This document shows, in pieces, positions 1 to 8,652 of a DNA stretch of 64,000 bases. The notes under the pieces are model-generated. The model saw only the letters and a program-made list of their open reading frames with translations. It was not told the origin of the DNA and ran no database searches. Position 1 is the stretch's first letter. Every line of letters starts with the position of its first letter. The position numbers and the translations under genes are program-made. The stretch spans positions 1-64,000 of the forward strand of contig NZ_JANAVO010000019.1 in the NCBI RefSeq assembly GCF_024213555.1. Reading direction: 5' to 3'. This DNA is from Allokutzneria sp. A3M-2-11 16. GTDB lineage: Bacteria; Actinomycetota; Actinomycetes; Mycobacteriales; Pseudonocardiaceae.

Positions 1-48
1 GCAAGGGGCCCCCAGGTCAAGCCGACCCCACCGCTGGTACCGGCGCAA
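1..48 (-). repeat. Dispersed repeat family A, copy A1 (right-hand part)
   Basis: The first 26 bases contain the arm CCCCCAGGTCAAGCCGACC, which closes the palindrome seen complete at 15274-15387 and 38916-39030. The next bases hold the GGTACC-containing flank that also borders the other copies. The rest of the palindrome lies to the left of the window. Orientation is opposite to the copies that precede the two DUF222-HNH genes, and the same as the copy following the first HNH gene (16804-16922). A DUF222-HNH gene may therefore lie just outside the window (inference). Confidence 0.8.
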
Positions 49-106
49 GCTGGAAGCCCAGCCCCGCTGGAAGCCCAGCCCCGCTGGAAGCCCAGCCCCG
101 CTGGAA
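49..106. repeat. 17-bp tandem repeat, about 3.4 units
   Basis: The unit GCTGGAAGCCCAGCCCC is repeated exactly at 49-65, 66-82 and 83-99, followed by a partial unit to 106. The reverse complement of nearly the same 17-mer occurs twice beside repeat copy A4 (38863-38896) and once beside copy A2 (about 15244-15254). It is therefore a variable-number appendage of family A. It ends a few bases short of the stop codon of the GH92 gene. Confidence 0.9.
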
Positions 107-110
107 ACGC

Positions 111-3100
111 CTACCCCGAAAGCAAAGTGAGCGCGTAAATCTCCACCCTCGGATCATTGGGCAGCGAAATAGACCGAACAGCCTTCGGTACCGAAACCGA
201 GCTGGCGAAAAGCTTCACCGGCGGCCCATCCACCCCACTCCCCGCCTTGATCCGATGCGGCATCGCGAGCGCGACCGTACTCCCGGCAGGCGTCGGACCC
301 GCCCAATCCCCAACCTGCACAACAGCATCAACCGAAGTCCCGTCCGCGAAATTCACGGTCACTCCTGCGGACACCGGACCGCTGTGCGAAGCGAAAACCA
401 CGCTCAAACGCCCGTGGACGTTCGAGGGCAGCAACAGCGTCTGCCCGCGCGCCTCGACGAAGTTCGGCGAAGTGCCCTGGGCGGGAGGGGCCACGTAGGT
501 GACACCGCCCCACGTCACCGGGCCGGGAGCGGGCAGCAGGTCGGCGTCGTAGCTCCAACCGCTGCCGTCGAAGTCGCCCTGAGTCGACTGGGCGACGGTA
601 GCCGTGCCGTCGTGGTTGAGGTCGTGCGAGAGGTCCACCGCGCATTGACCGGCCACAGCGGACACGCATGTCGGCGTGGGTCGGAACTCCACGGCGATGG
701 AGCGCGTGACCGGAGGGACTCCGGGGGAAGATACCTTGACCTGCAAGGGATAAGTGCCCGCTGGAACGCCCGCAGGAATCCGGAGTCGGAGTGGCACGGT
801 CTCCTGGCGGGGCTGTGTGAAGGACTTGATGACCAACGGTGGCTGGCGCGACACTTGCCAGCCGGTGGGCGCGGTCGGCTCGACGAAGACCGGGAGCACG
901 CCGGGGGACTGGCCGAGCACATCGAGGTTGACCGTGAGGTCGGTCGTGCCGATCGGTGTGGCCACAACGCGATCCCGTAGCGAGGCATCGAGGTGCACAC
1001 GGGAGTCACGCGGCGCGCGGTTCACCGAAGGAGGCTCGGCGCTGGGGTTGGTGCCCCACTGCGACGGCTTGGTGTCCAAGGTGTGCGCGAGGTTCCCGCC
1101 GCGCGCGATGGCGCTCCAGTCCACCCACGTCTGCCGCACGTCACGGCCGTTCAACGCCACGTCGCGGATGTAGCGCTTCGTGTCGCTCGCCCCGGGCGCG
1201 GTGATCGTCAGCGTGCCGCCCTGCCGCGAGCCGAACTGTCCGATTCGGACGGTCGCGGACTCGAACTGCGGGCTGGACATCGCGAGGAACGTCGCCCCGT
1301 TCATGGTCGGGTACAGGCCGAGCGAGGAGAACACGTACCACGCCGACATCGTGCCCAGGTCGTCGTTGCCGGTCATGCCGTCCGGACCCGTGGTGAACAA
1401 CGTCATCGCCGCGCGCACGACCGTCGCGGTCTTCGCCGGAGCACCCGCCCACAGGTACATGTACGGCGCGTGCAGATCGGGCTCGTTGTTCGGGTTGTAG
1501 GTCGGTTTGCCGTAGTAGTCGTAAGGCTTGGTGATCCAGTCCTTGCGCACGGTCCCCGCCGGATCGGCCAACAGGTTGTCGTAGGCGAAGAAACCGTCGA
1601 GCCGCTTCTCGGTGGCCTTGCGCCCGCCCATCAGCTCCACGAGCCCCGCGGGGTCCTGGGGGACGAGCCACTGGTACTGGTGCGCGCCGCCCTCGTGGAA
1701 CTGGTGCGCCGCGTCAACAGGGTTGTACGGCGTCATCCACGTGCCGTCCACGGTGCGCGGGCGGAACTGGCTGATCGAGGAGTCCCACAGGTTGCGGTAC
1801 CACTGGCCGCGCTCGGCGAACATGCGCGCGTCGGCGCGGTGCCCCAACTTCTCCGCCATCAGCGCGAGCGATGCGTCAGCGGCCGCGTACTCCATGGTCG
1901 CCGAGGCCGGGTTCGAGCAGTCGTTGTCGCCGCCCTTGTGCGCGCAGTCCGTACCGACCTTGAGTCCGGACGGGATGTAACCGCGCTTCTTGTAGTACTC
2001 CACGCCCGCGCGCCCGTTGTACGGCGAATTGGCCGGGGGAGTGCTCGTGGCGTTGGTCTTCATCAACGCGTACGCCTCGGCCTCGTGACCGGCGAGCAAG
2101 CCCTTCGACCACGCTTCCACCAGGAACGGCACCACGGGGTCACCGGTCATGATGTTGGTTTCGCTGCCCGCGAGCGCCCACCGCGGCAACCAACCACCGT
2201 CGCGACCGATCGCGATCACGGACAACGCGACGTCGCGCGCCACCTGTGGCTCGATGATCTGCAACAGCTGGTTCTGCGGCCTATAGGTGTCCCACAACGA
2301 GAAGTTCTGGTACGGCGTGTAGCCGGTCGCGGTGTGCACCTTGTTGTCGAAGCCGATGTAGCGACCGTCCACGTCACCGGCCAGGTTCGGGTGCATCTGC
2401 GCGTGGTAGAGCGAGGTGTAGAACGCGCGCAGTCGATCCGTGGGGCCGCCGCTGACCTTGATGGCGCCCAGCTTCTCCACCCACGCCTGGCGCAGCTTCG
2501 CGCGCGTGGCGTTGAAGTCGTAGGAATCAGCCGTCTCCGCGAGAAGGTTCTTCCGCGCGCCCTCGATGCCCGTATAGGACAGGCCGACCTTCACCACGAC
2601 GTCGCGGTCGGTCTTCGCGTCGAAGCTCACCCAACCGCCGTTGCCGCCGCTGCCCGCCGCGTCGCGGCTGCCCGGGGTGATCGTCGAGCCCCGCCACGTG
2701 CCGTGTGCGCTGAACGGGCGGTCGAACGTCGCGGTGAAGTGCACAGTGTGCTTGTCGCGGCCCGCGCAGAAGCCTCCCGCGAGCACGCGGCCCTCGATGG
2801 TGCGGTCACCGACGATGTGGATCTCGGAGTCGTAGACGGTCTGGTTCGCCTTGCCCGTGTTGAACAGGACGTTCGCCTCGCCCGTCGCGGGGAAGGTGTA
2901 GCGCTGCCAGCCGGTGCGCGGCGTCGCGGTCAGCTCCGCGTTGATGCCGTACTTCGCCAGCCCCACGCGGTAGTAGCCGGGCGTGGCCTCCTCGTCGGAG
3001 TGCGAGTACTTCGACTTGTAGGCGTTGTGGTCGACCGTGTTCACCGCGCCGGTGGTGGGCATCATCGGCAGCTCGCCCATGACGCCGCAGCCCACGCCGG

Positions 3101-3368
3101 AGAGGTGGGTCTGGCTGAAGCCGTAGATCGAGTCCTGCTCGTAGTCGTAGCCGCCCTGGCCCCCGGTGTCCGGGCTGACCTGCACCATGCCGAAGGGCGC
3201 GCTCGCGCCGGGGAAGGTGTTGCCGAAGTTCTTCGTGCCGACGAAGGGGTTCACCAGCTCCACGCCGTCGACCGGCGGGGGAGCCGCGTGCGCGGTCCCG
3301 GTCAGCAGCCCGGCGAGCAGCAGTCCAGCTGCCGTTCCGGCCACGAATCGCCTACTGGAAGGCCACAT
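111..3368 (-). CDS. Secreted GH92 family glycoside hydrolase (alpha-mannosidase-like)
   Basis: Predicted exported exo-alpha-mannosidase of family GH92, about 1,085 residues. The N-terminus has a basic stretch, a hydrophobic helix and an Ala-rich cleavage region ending near THAAPP. The body carries GH92 signatures: an early NPFVGT stretch, NEPDLHAPYMY, and the late GNDDLGTMSAWYVFSSLG motif. It is followed by a NEW3-like beta-sandwich (from about residue 780) and a C-terminal sugar-binding-like domain. The start is the ATG at 3368, preceded by GAGGAGGT. A TTG at 3392 gives a longer frame but lies within that ribosome binding site. GH92 enzymes are known to trim alpha-mannosides from fungal or host glycans in a calcium-dependent way; the substrate here is not determined. 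Toward the 3' end, third codon positions shift from C to T as the gene approaches repeat A1. Confidence 0.93.
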   Translation of the reverse strand: MWPSSRRFVAGTAAGLLLAGLLTGTAHAAPPPVDGVELVNPFVGTKNFGNTFPGASAPFGMVQVSPDTGGQGGYDYEQDSIYGFSQTHLSGVGCGVMGELPMMPTTGAVNTVDHNAYKSKYSHSDEEATPGYYRVGLAKYGINAELTATPRTGWQRYTFPATGEANVLFNTGKANQTVYDSEIHIVGDRTIEGRVLAGGFCAGRDKHTVHFTATFDRPFSAHGTWRGSTITPGSRDAAGSGGNGGWVSFDAKTDRDVVVKVGLSYTGIEGARKNLLAETADSYDFNATRAKLRQAWVEKLGAIKVSGGPTDRLRAFYTSLYHAQMHPNLAGDVDGRYIGFDNKVHTATGYTPYQNFSLWDTYRPQNQLLQIIEPQVARDVALSVIAIGRDGGWLPRWALAGSETNIMTGDPVVPFLVEAWSKGLLAGHEAEAYALMKTNATSTPPANSPYNGRAGVEYYKKRGYIPSGLKVGTDCAHKGGDNDCSNPASATMEYAAADASLALMAEKLGHRADARMFAERGQWYRNLWDSSISQFRPRTVDGTWMTPYNPVDAAHQFHEGGAHQYQWLVPQDPAGLVELMGGRKATEKRLDGFFAYDNLLADPAGTVRKDWITKPYDYYGKPTYNPNNEPDLHAPYMYLWAGAPAKTATVVRAAMTLFTTGPDGMTGNDDLGTMSAWYVFSSLGLYPTMNGATFLAMSSPQFESATVRIGQFGSRQGGTLTITAPGASDTKRYIRDVALNGRDVRQTWVDWSAIARGGNLAHTLDTKPSQWGTNPSAEPPSVNRAPRDSRVHLDASLRDRVVATPIGTTDLTVNLDVLGQSPGVLPVFVEPTAPTGWQVSRQPPLVIKSFTQPRQETVPLRLRIPAGVPAGTYPLQVKVSSPGVPPVTRSIAVEFRPTPTCVSAVAGQCAVDLSHDLNHDGTATVAQSTQGDFDGSGWSYDADLLPAPGPVTWGGVTYVAPPAQGTSPNFVEARGQTLLLPSNVHGRLSVVFASHSGPVSAGVTVNFADGTSVDAVVQVGDWAGPTPAGSTVALAMPHRIKAGSGVDGPPVKLFASSVSVPKAVRSISLPNDPRVEIYALTLLSG

Positions 3369-3510
3369 GTGGGCGTACCTCCTCGATGACAACGTTGTCC
3401 GGGAACCTGCTCGGACTACATCAAGGGAAGCTTTTCGCTGTCAATCGTTCCGCGGAACCTGTCTCGTCCTTGTCCGATGAGTTCTCCGCGCCCGGGAGGT
3501 CTACCCAGTC

Positions 3511-4062
3511 ATGAGAAGACTGATCTACACGTTCGGCGTGTCCATGGACGGCTACGTCAACGACCGCGACGGCAGCATCAACTGGACCGACCCCGACGAT
3601 GAGCTGCACCAGTTCCACAACGACCGCTACCGCGAGATCGAGATCTCGCTGCACGGCCGTCGGCTGTACGAGCTGATGGCCGAGTACTGGCCGCACGTGC
3701 CCGAGGACGCGCCGCCCATCCAACGGGAGTTCGCCGCGCTCTGGACGGAGAAGCCCAAGGTCGTCTTCTCCCGCACGCTCACCGAGGTCCACTGGAACAG
3801 CAGGCTGGTCAGCGAGAACGCGGTCGAGGAGGTTCGCAGGCTCAAGGCCGAGGGCGACGGCGTCATGGAGGTCGGCGGCGCGGGCATCGCGGCTTCGCTG
3901 ATGCCGCACGGCCTCATCGACGAGTACCAGCTGTTCGTCTCTCCCGTGGTCCTCGGCGGTGGCACACCGATGTTCCCGTCGCTGGACAAGCGAATCCAAG
4001 CCCGGCTGGCCGAGACGAAGCACTTCGACCACGTGGTGATGCTCCGCTACGTGACCGACTAG
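3511..4062 (+). CDS. Dihydrofolate reductase-fold (RibD C-terminal domain) protein
   Basis: A 183-residue cytosolic protein of the RibD_C/DHFR-like family. These proteins bind NADPH and reduce small heterocycles, but most actinobacterial members have no assigned substrate. The N-terminal MRRLIYTFGVSMDGYV stretch, the LHGRRLYELM segment around residue 50 and the C-terminal VVLGGGTPMFPSL motif are typical, and the length matches single-domain members. The ATG at 3511 follows a GGGAGGT about 12 bases upstream. It is monocistronic and converges with the response regulator gene across a gap carrying repeat B1. Confidence 0.88.
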   Translation: MRRLIYTFGVSMDGYVNDRDGSINWTDPDDELHQFHNDRYREIEISLHGRRLYELMAEYWPHVPEDAPPIQREFAALWTEKPKVVFSRTLTEVHWNSRLVSENAVEEVRRLKAEGDGVMEVGGAGIAASLMPHGLIDEYQLFVSPVVLGGGTPMFPSLDKRIQARLAETKHFDHVVMLRYVTD

Positions 4063-4131
4063 CGCGCGTCCTGCAAGCGGTACCCAACGATCGTCACGCC
4101 CCGCCAGAACATCCTCAGCGCAGCCCAAACT

Positions 4132-4194
4132 CCCGTTTCGTACTCAAAACGGGTTTTTGGAGCGCTCTTTTTCCCGTTATGAGTACGAAACGGG
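4132..4194 (+). repeat. Dispersed palindromic repeat family B, copy B1
   Basis: A 63-bp element with perfect terminal inverted repeats CCCGTTTCGTACTC and GAGTACGAAACGGG, and a near-palindromic centre GGAGCGCTCT. The left half can also fold alone as CCCGTT/AACGGG followed by a run of five T, which resembles an intrinsic terminator. The flank GTTCTCTAGA is shared with other copies. It lies between the convergent genes ending at 4062 and 4301, so terminating transcription is a plausible role. Confidence 0.88.
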
Positions 4195-4300
4195 GTTCTC
4201 TAGACGGCGCCCGCGGGGGATGGGGTGGACGGGCGCGTGGAGTGCATGGGACGGAGTTTACTTGGTGGGCGGAGTGCGGGTGCGGCTTGCGGGACAGGGC

Positions 4301-4933
4301 TTAGCGTTGGTTCAACCGCAGCAGCCCGCGTTCAAGTGCGACGGTCACCGCGGCGGTGCGGTCGTCCACGTCGAGCTTCGTGAACGCGTGCACCAGGTGC
4401 GTCTTGACGGTCGCCTCGGAGATCGCCAGTTCGCGGCCGATCGCGCGGTTGGTCAGGCCCTTCGCCACCAGGCCCAGGACCTCCACCTCGCGATCGGTCA
4501 GCGACTCCGGCTGGGGACCGCGCAACCGGCCGAGCAGCTTCGCCGTGAGCCCCGGCGCGAGCACGGGCTCCCCGCGCGCCGCCGCCCGCACCGCGCGGAA
4601 CAGCACCTCCCTCGGCGCGTCCTTGAGCAGGCACCCGGTGGCACCGGCCTCGACCGCGCGGATGATCTCCGCGTCCTCGTCGTAGGTGGTCAGCACCAGC
4701 ACGCGCACGGACGGGTGGGCTGAGCTGAGCCGTTCGATCGCGCCGACCCCGTCGAGCACCGGCATCCGCAGGTCCATCAGCACCACGTCGGGCAGTTCGC
4801 GGGCCACCACGTCCAGGGCGGCGCGGCCGTTCTCCGCCTCGCCGACGACCTCCAGATCTGCTTGTCCCGCAAGCATTCCGCGCAGTCCGTCGCGCACGAC
4901 GGGGTGGTCGTCGACCACGACGAGCCTGATCAT
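4301..4933 (-). CDS. NarL/LuxR-type response regulator
   Basis: A 210-residue two-component regulator. The receiver domain (residues 1-120) shows the acidic pair D8/D9, the phosphoacceptor D54 in VVLMDLRMP and the conserved Lys near residue 104. The LuxR helix-turn-helix (about 145-210) contains LTDREVEVLGLVAKGLTN. The start ATG at 4933 overlaps the stop of the histidine kinase gene by 4 bp (ATGA), so the longer frame reaching 5272 is not used. It is the last gene of the operon ABC ATPase, permease, kinase, regulator. Such operons usually control their own exporter in response to envelope stress or antibiotics; that role is inferred. Confidence 0.93.
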   Translation of the reverse strand: MIRLVVVDDHPVVRDGLRGMLAGQADLEVVGEAENGRAALDVVARELPDVVLMDLRMPVLDGVGAIERLSSAHPSVRVLVLTTYDEDAEIIRAVEAGATGCLLKDAPREVLFRAVRAAARGEPVLAPGLTAKLLGRLRGPQPESLTDREVEVLGLVAKGLTNRAIGRELAISEATVKTHLVHAFTKLDVDDRTAAVTVALERGLLRLNQR

Positions 4934-6054
4934 GACGGAACCGAGGCGGCGATCGTGGTGCCCTGGCCGGGCTCGCTCTCGATGATCAGCGCGCCGCCGA
5001 CGCCCGCGATCCGTTCCCGCATGCCCACCAAACCGAATCCGCCCTCTCGCGCGACCGTGGTGCCCGCGCCGTCGTCGTCCACGTCCAAGGTCACTGTGTC
5101 CCCGAGGTAGGACAGTGACACGATCACCCGGTTCGCGTCCGCGTGCCGCGCCACGTTGGTCAACGCTTCCTGGGTGACGCGCAGCAACGCGGTCTCCGTC
5201 TCCGGGTGCAGCGCGGTGACGTCGCCCGTGGTGCGCAGTTCCGCGCGCACGCCGGACGCCGCGGACCACCACAGGAGCGTGCGTTCCAGTGCCTGCGGCA
5301 ACGACGCCTCCTCCAACAGGTCCGGCCGTAGTGCTTGTACAGACCGACGAACCTCGTCGAGCCCGTCGCGGGCAGTTGTGCGCGCGGTGACGACGTGCTC
5401 GCGCGCGTCCTCGGCGCGGCCGTCGAACGCCTGGTCGGCTGCTTCGAGCTGCGTGACGATGCTGGTGAAGCTCTGCGCCACGGTGTCGTGGAGTTCGCGT
5501 GCGAGCCGTTCGCGCTCTTCAAGCACTCCGGCGCGCCGCGCGGTCTCGGCCAGCTCCGCACGGGCTTCGCGCAGCCGTTCGTGCTGCTTTACAAGCGCGT
5601 TGACGAACAGCGCGATCAGCAGGGCGACCGCGGTCGAGCTGAGCACGCTGAGCAGCACTCCGCGCGGCGCGGCCGGTCCCGCGAGCGTCCAGGCCACGAA
5701 CCCGGTGACCCCCGCGACGGGCAGCATCGCCCACCAGCCCAGCGTTACGAACATCAAGGGGTACAAGGCGTACAGCATGACCGAGTGGTGCTGGTGCAGC
5801 GTCACCAATGCCAGCACGAGGCCCGTCATGCCGACCCAGTAGACCGTCATCGGCAACGGCCGCAGCCACCACTCGGGACGGCGGGCCATCATCAGCCAGT
5901 GCCACACCAGCACCGCGACGGACAGGCCGAGCACGAGCAAGCGGTCCGAGCCGGACATCCGCGTGTCCGACTGCGCGATCCCGGTGGACACGACCACCAT
6001 CGCGGCCAGCAGCGCGTGCCACACCCAGATCCGTTCCCACAGCTGCTCTTCCAC
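4930..6054 (-). CDS. Sensor histidine kinase (HisKA_3 type)
   Basis: A 374-residue membrane sensor kinase. About five hydrophobic helices span residues 10-155. They are followed by a short coiled linker, the HisKA_3 dimerisation box RERLARELHDTVAQ with phosphoacceptor H189, and a C-terminal HATPase domain with the N-box TNVARHA and G-boxes DVDDDGAG and GGFGLVGM. There is no large extracellular loop, as in intramembrane-sensing kinases. The GTG at 6054 abuts the stop codon of the permease gene (6055-6057), and the gene overlaps the regulator by 4 bp. It is the expected partner of the response regulator at 4301-4933. Confidence 0.93.
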   Translation of the reverse strand: MEEQLWERIWVWHALLAAMVVVSTGIAQSDTRMSGSDRLLVLGLSVAVLVWHWLMMARRPEWWLRPLPMTVYWVGMTGLVLALVTLHQHHSVMLYALYPLMFVTLGWWAMLPVAGVTGFVAWTLAGPAAPRGVLLSVLSSTAVALLIALFVNALVKQHERLREARAELAETARRAGVLEERERLARELHDTVAQSFTSIVTQLEAADQAFDGRAEDAREHVVTARTTARDGLDEVRRSVQALRPDLLEEASLPQALERTLLWWSAASGVRAELRTTGDVTALHPETETALLRVTQEALTNVARHADANRVIVSLSYLGDTVTLDVDDDGAGTTVAREGGFGLVGMRERIAGVGGALIIESEPGQGTTIAASVPS

Positions 6055-6795
6055 CTACCGTGACTCCCACCTGAACGCGCGCAGCGCGACGGCCGTCCCG
6101 ACCACCGCGGTCCCCAGCAGCACGATCAGCGCCGTCCCATCCAGAACCCCGTGCGCCCAGGCCGCCCGGATCGCGTTCACAGCGTAGGTGACCGGCAGGA
6201 CGTCGCTGAGCCGTTGCGCGAACTCCGGCAGGCTCTCGCGCGGGAACAGCGCACCGGAGATGAAGATCGACGGGAAGTACAGCGCGGAGGAGACAGCCTG
6301 TGTCATCCGCACGGTGGGCAGCATGGCGCCCAACAGGAACCCGAGCGCCAGCACACAGCACGCGGCCGCAGCCAACACCAGCAGCACCAAGGGGATCGAC
6401 GCGGGTCGCGACAACCCGAAGAACGCGGAGGCGACCACGACGAGCAGTGCCGCGCCCAACACGCTCATGAGGAGGTTCGTCAGCGCGTGCGACCCCAGGA
6501 TCTGCCACGGCCGCAACGGGCTGACCCGCATCCGGCGCAGGATGCCCTTGTCGCGGTAGTCGGCCAGGGTCTCGGCCATCCCCAAGACCCCTGAGGTGGT
6601 CATGACGTACACGAGGTACCCGGCGACCACCACGTCGACCACCCCGGCTCCGCCGAAGAACTCCCTTGGCTGGTTTCCGTTGGAGCCATTGAGGAACAGC
6701 AGCAACAACGGCAGCGCGAGGGTGAACAGCACCGCGGCGGGCTCGCGCAGGAACAACGCGACCTCCACGCGGGTGAGCGCGAACAGCGGGCGCAT
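6055..6795 (-). CDS. ABC-2 type transporter permease
   Basis: A 246-residue integral membrane protein of the ABC-2 exporter family with six predicted helices. It begins [19 protein letters not shown], a usual N-terminal helix. The YRDKGILRRMRVSPL coupling segment and the SALYFPSIFISGALFP segment are characteristic of drug- or lipid-exporting ABC-2 permeases. The start ATG at 6795 overlaps the TGA of the ATPase gene by one base (TGATG), showing translational coupling. A longer open frame reaches 8046 but its upstream part is antisense to other genes. It forms the exporter with the ATPase at 6795-7508; the substrate is unknown. Confidence 0.92.
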   Translation of the reverse strand: MRPLFALTRVEVALFLREPAAVLFTLALPLLLLFLNGSNGNQPREFFGGAGVVDVVVAGYLVYVMTTSGVLGMAETLADYRDKGILRRMRVSPLRPWQILGSHALTNLLMSVLGAALLVVVASAFFGLSRPASIPLVLLVLAAAACCVLALGFLLGAMLPTVRMTQAVSSALYFPSIFISGALFPRESLPEFAQRLSDVLPVTYAVNAIRAAWAHGVLDGTALIVLLGTAVVGTAVALRAFRWESR

Positions 6796-7508
6796 CACGC
6801 GGCCTCCTCGGTCAGCGCCAGGTAGGCGGACTCCATGCTCTGGTGGGCGCCGCGCAGCTCGGCCGGGGTGCCCGCGGCGGCGACGCGGCCGCCCGTGATC
6901 ACCACGAGCCGGTCGCACAACCGCTCCGCCTCGTCCATCGCGTGGGTCACCAGCAGTACGGAGACCCCCCGCGTCCGCAACGCCCTGACCAGGGACCACG
7001 TGTCCCGCCGCGCGGCCGGGTCGAGCCCGGTGGTCAGCTCGTCGAGCACCACCACCTCCGGGTCTCCGAGCAGGGCCAGCGCGATGAACAGCCGCTGCCG
7101 CTGCCCGCCGGAGAGCGCGGCGAACGCGGTGCCGTGCTGCTCGGCCAGCCCCCATTCGGCGAGCAGCGCGCCCGGGTCGGTGTGCCGCGGGTAGGCCGAC
7201 GCGAAGATCCGCATCGCCTCGCGCACCTTCATCCGGTTGGGCAGCACGGCGTGCTGCAACTGCACTCCGACGCGGTGCCGCACCGCCGGATCGGTCACCG
7301 GGTCCAGCCCGAGCACCCGCACCGTGCCGCCGTCGGGTTCGCGCAGCCCCGCCGCGCACTCGACGGTGGTGGTCTTCCCGGCCCCGTTCGGCCCGAGCAC
7401 GCCGAAGACCTCGCCGCGCCGGACGTCCAGCGAGATCCCGTCGACGGCGACCTTCGCGCCGTAGGACTTGCGCAGGTCCCTGATCGAGACCACGACCTCG
7501 TTCTCCAT
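6795..7508 (-). CDS. ABC transporter ATP-binding protein
   Basis: A 237-residue DrrA-like ATPase. Walker A GPNGAGKT lies at residues 39-46. The ABC signature [10 protein letters not shown], Walker [14 protein letters not shown] and the switch His in [11 protein letters not shown] are all present. It is the first gene of the exporter/two-component operon. Its start at 7508 faces the zinc-finger regulator gene at 7639 across 130 bp that hold a double dyad operator, so that regulator may control both directions (inference). Confidence 0.93.
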   Translation of the reverse strand: MENEVVVSIRDLRKSYGAKVAVDGISLDVRRGEVFGVLGPNGAGKTTTVECAAGLREPDGGTVRVLGLDPVTDPAVRHRVGVQLQHAVLPNRMKVREAMRIFASAYPRHTDPGALLAEWGLAEQHGTAFAALSGGQRQRLFIALALLGDPEVVVLDELTTGLDPAARRDTWSLVRALRTRGVSVLLVTHAMDEAERLCDRLVVITGGRVAAAGTPAELRGAHQSMESAYLALTEEAA

Positions 7509-7586
7509 GCGGTCCAGGCTCGCGGGCGGAGGGGGTGGCGGACATCGTGCGACCGCTCGGTGCCGCGTCCATCGTTCGATGGAGCT

Positions 7587-7624
7587 TGTCAGGGCTGACC
7601 TGACATGTCAGGCTGGACCTGACG
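7587..7624. promoter_or_regulatory. Tandem double operator, TGTCAGG-N5-CCTGACA
   Basis: Two 19-bp units follow each other directly: 7587-7605 is TGTCAGGGCTGACCTGACA and 7606-7624 is TGTCAGGCTGGACCTGACG. Each unit is a dyad (arms TGTCAGG and CCTGACA, the second with one mismatch), and their junction forms the 14-bp perfect palindrome CCTGACATGTCAGG. The array ends just before the GAGGAGGT ribosome binding site of the gene at 7639. It therefore most likely binds a repressor over the promoter or leader, possibly that gene's own product. Confidence 0.75.
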
Positions 7625-7638
7625 CGAGGAGGTTCGCC

Positions 7639-7980
7639 GTGGGCATCCGATGTTCGTTCTGCGCCAAGCACCACACCGAGGTCAACAAGGTCGTCGCCGG
7701 ACCCGGCGTGTACATCTGCGACGGCTGCGTCGGCATGTGCGTGGAGATCATCGCCAGCACGGCCGAGGCACCGGTCGAGTGGCCGGACTCGACCCAGATG
7801 ACCGACGAGGAGATGCTGGAGGCGCTGCCGCGCGTCGCCGCCGTGGAGAAGCAGGTCGACGTCGCGCTGCGGATCTGGGTGGCGCGGCTGCGCGAACGCG
7901 GGATCGCCTGGGGCCGCATCGGCGAGGCGCTCGGTGTCACCCGGCAGACCGCGTGGGGCCGGTTCTCCGAGGAGGATTAG
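7639..7980 (+). CDS. ClpX-type zinc finger and HTH protein
   Basis: A 113-residue protein. The N-terminus (residues 1-40) is a C4 zinc-binding domain like that of ClpX: CSFC, then [10 protein letters not shown]. The C-terminal half ends in a helix-turn-helix-like segment, [18 protein letters not shown]. There is no AAA+ domain, so it is not ClpX; the fusion looks like a small transcription regulator or adaptor. The GTG at 7639 is chosen for the GAGGAGGT seven bases upstream, and the upstream extension to 7468 overlaps the operator and has no such site. It is followed after one base by the pirin pseudogene. Confidence 0.85.
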   Translation: MGIRCSFCAKHHTEVNKVVAGPGVYICDGCVGMCVEIIASTAEAPVEWPDSTQMTDEEMLEALPRVAAVEKQVDVALRIWVARLRERGIAWGRIGEALGVTRQTAWGRFSEED

Positions 7981-7981
7981 C

Positions 7982-8620
7982 GTGGAAGTCCTGACAGCGC
8001 GCGATGTTCCGCTCGGCGGCCCGCGTGCGATGACCGTGCGGCGCACGCTGCCGCAGCGCCGTCGATCCCTGATCGGCGCGTGGTGCTTCGTCGACCACTA
8101 CGGGCCCGCGATGGCATCTGCCACTCCGAGAAATCCACTGCCTCGCTCTCCGGCCCGCTGCACGGCGTCCAGCTGTGGGTCGCGCTGCCGGACGCGCATC
8201 GCCGCACCGCCCGCGACTTCGTCAGCTATACGGCGGAGCCGGTCCGGCTCGAAGGCGCGTCGTTGTGCGTTTTCCTGGGCAGCCTCGCTGGACACCGGCG
8301 CCGTCTCGGTCGCCGGTACGAAGCTCGCACCCAGCGATCTTGGTTATCTCCCTACGGGTTCGGCTAGTGTCGCGTTGGTGAATCACGACGCGGAGCCCGC
8401 GCGCCTGCTGCTGATCGGCGGTGCGCCGTTCGAGGAGCAGATCCTCATGTGGTGGAACTTCGTCGGCCGCACGCACGAGGAGATCGCCGCCTTCCGCGAG
8501 GCGTGGCAAGGGGAGTCCGCGCAGTTCGGCCGCGTCGAGGGCTATGCGGGCCCGGTCCGGCGGCTGCCCGCGCCCGCGCTGCCCGGCGTGAGGATCAAAC
8601 CTCGCCCGGCCGCGCGCTGA
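7982..8620 (+). pseudogene. Pirin family protein, decayed
   Basis: Pirin homology is split over two frames. The N-terminus (VEVLTARDVPLGG to FVDHYGP) and C-terminus (SVAGTKLAPSDLGY to VRIKPRP) are in the frame that starts with GTG at 7982. The middle part, DGICHSEKS to LPDAHRRTARDFV, lies in another frame at about 8105-8290. In intact pirins roughly 45 residues, including the metal-binding HPH region, lie between HYGP and GHGICHSE; these are absent, and a second stretch is missing around 8285. Two deletions with frameshifts indicate a non-functional gene. It is probably a passive member of the run of + strand genes from 7639 on. Confidence 0.85.
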
Positions 8621-8652
8621 TTACCGCGGCCGGAGCAGGGAACTCGCTGGTC

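Noticed and set aside
49-106. CRISPR array
   Set aside because: The 17-bp units follow each other without spacers and belong to a dispersed repeat. No cas genes are present.
993-3389. 798-codon open frame on the plus strand
   Set aside because: It lies antisense to the GH92 gene and is His/Arg/Val-rich, the usual shadow of a high-GC gene. No domain pattern is visible.
3369-3392. TTG start upstream of the GH92 ATG
   Set aside because: The codons between run through the GAGGAGGT ribosome binding site of the ATG at 3368, and the signal peptide is better formed from that ATG.
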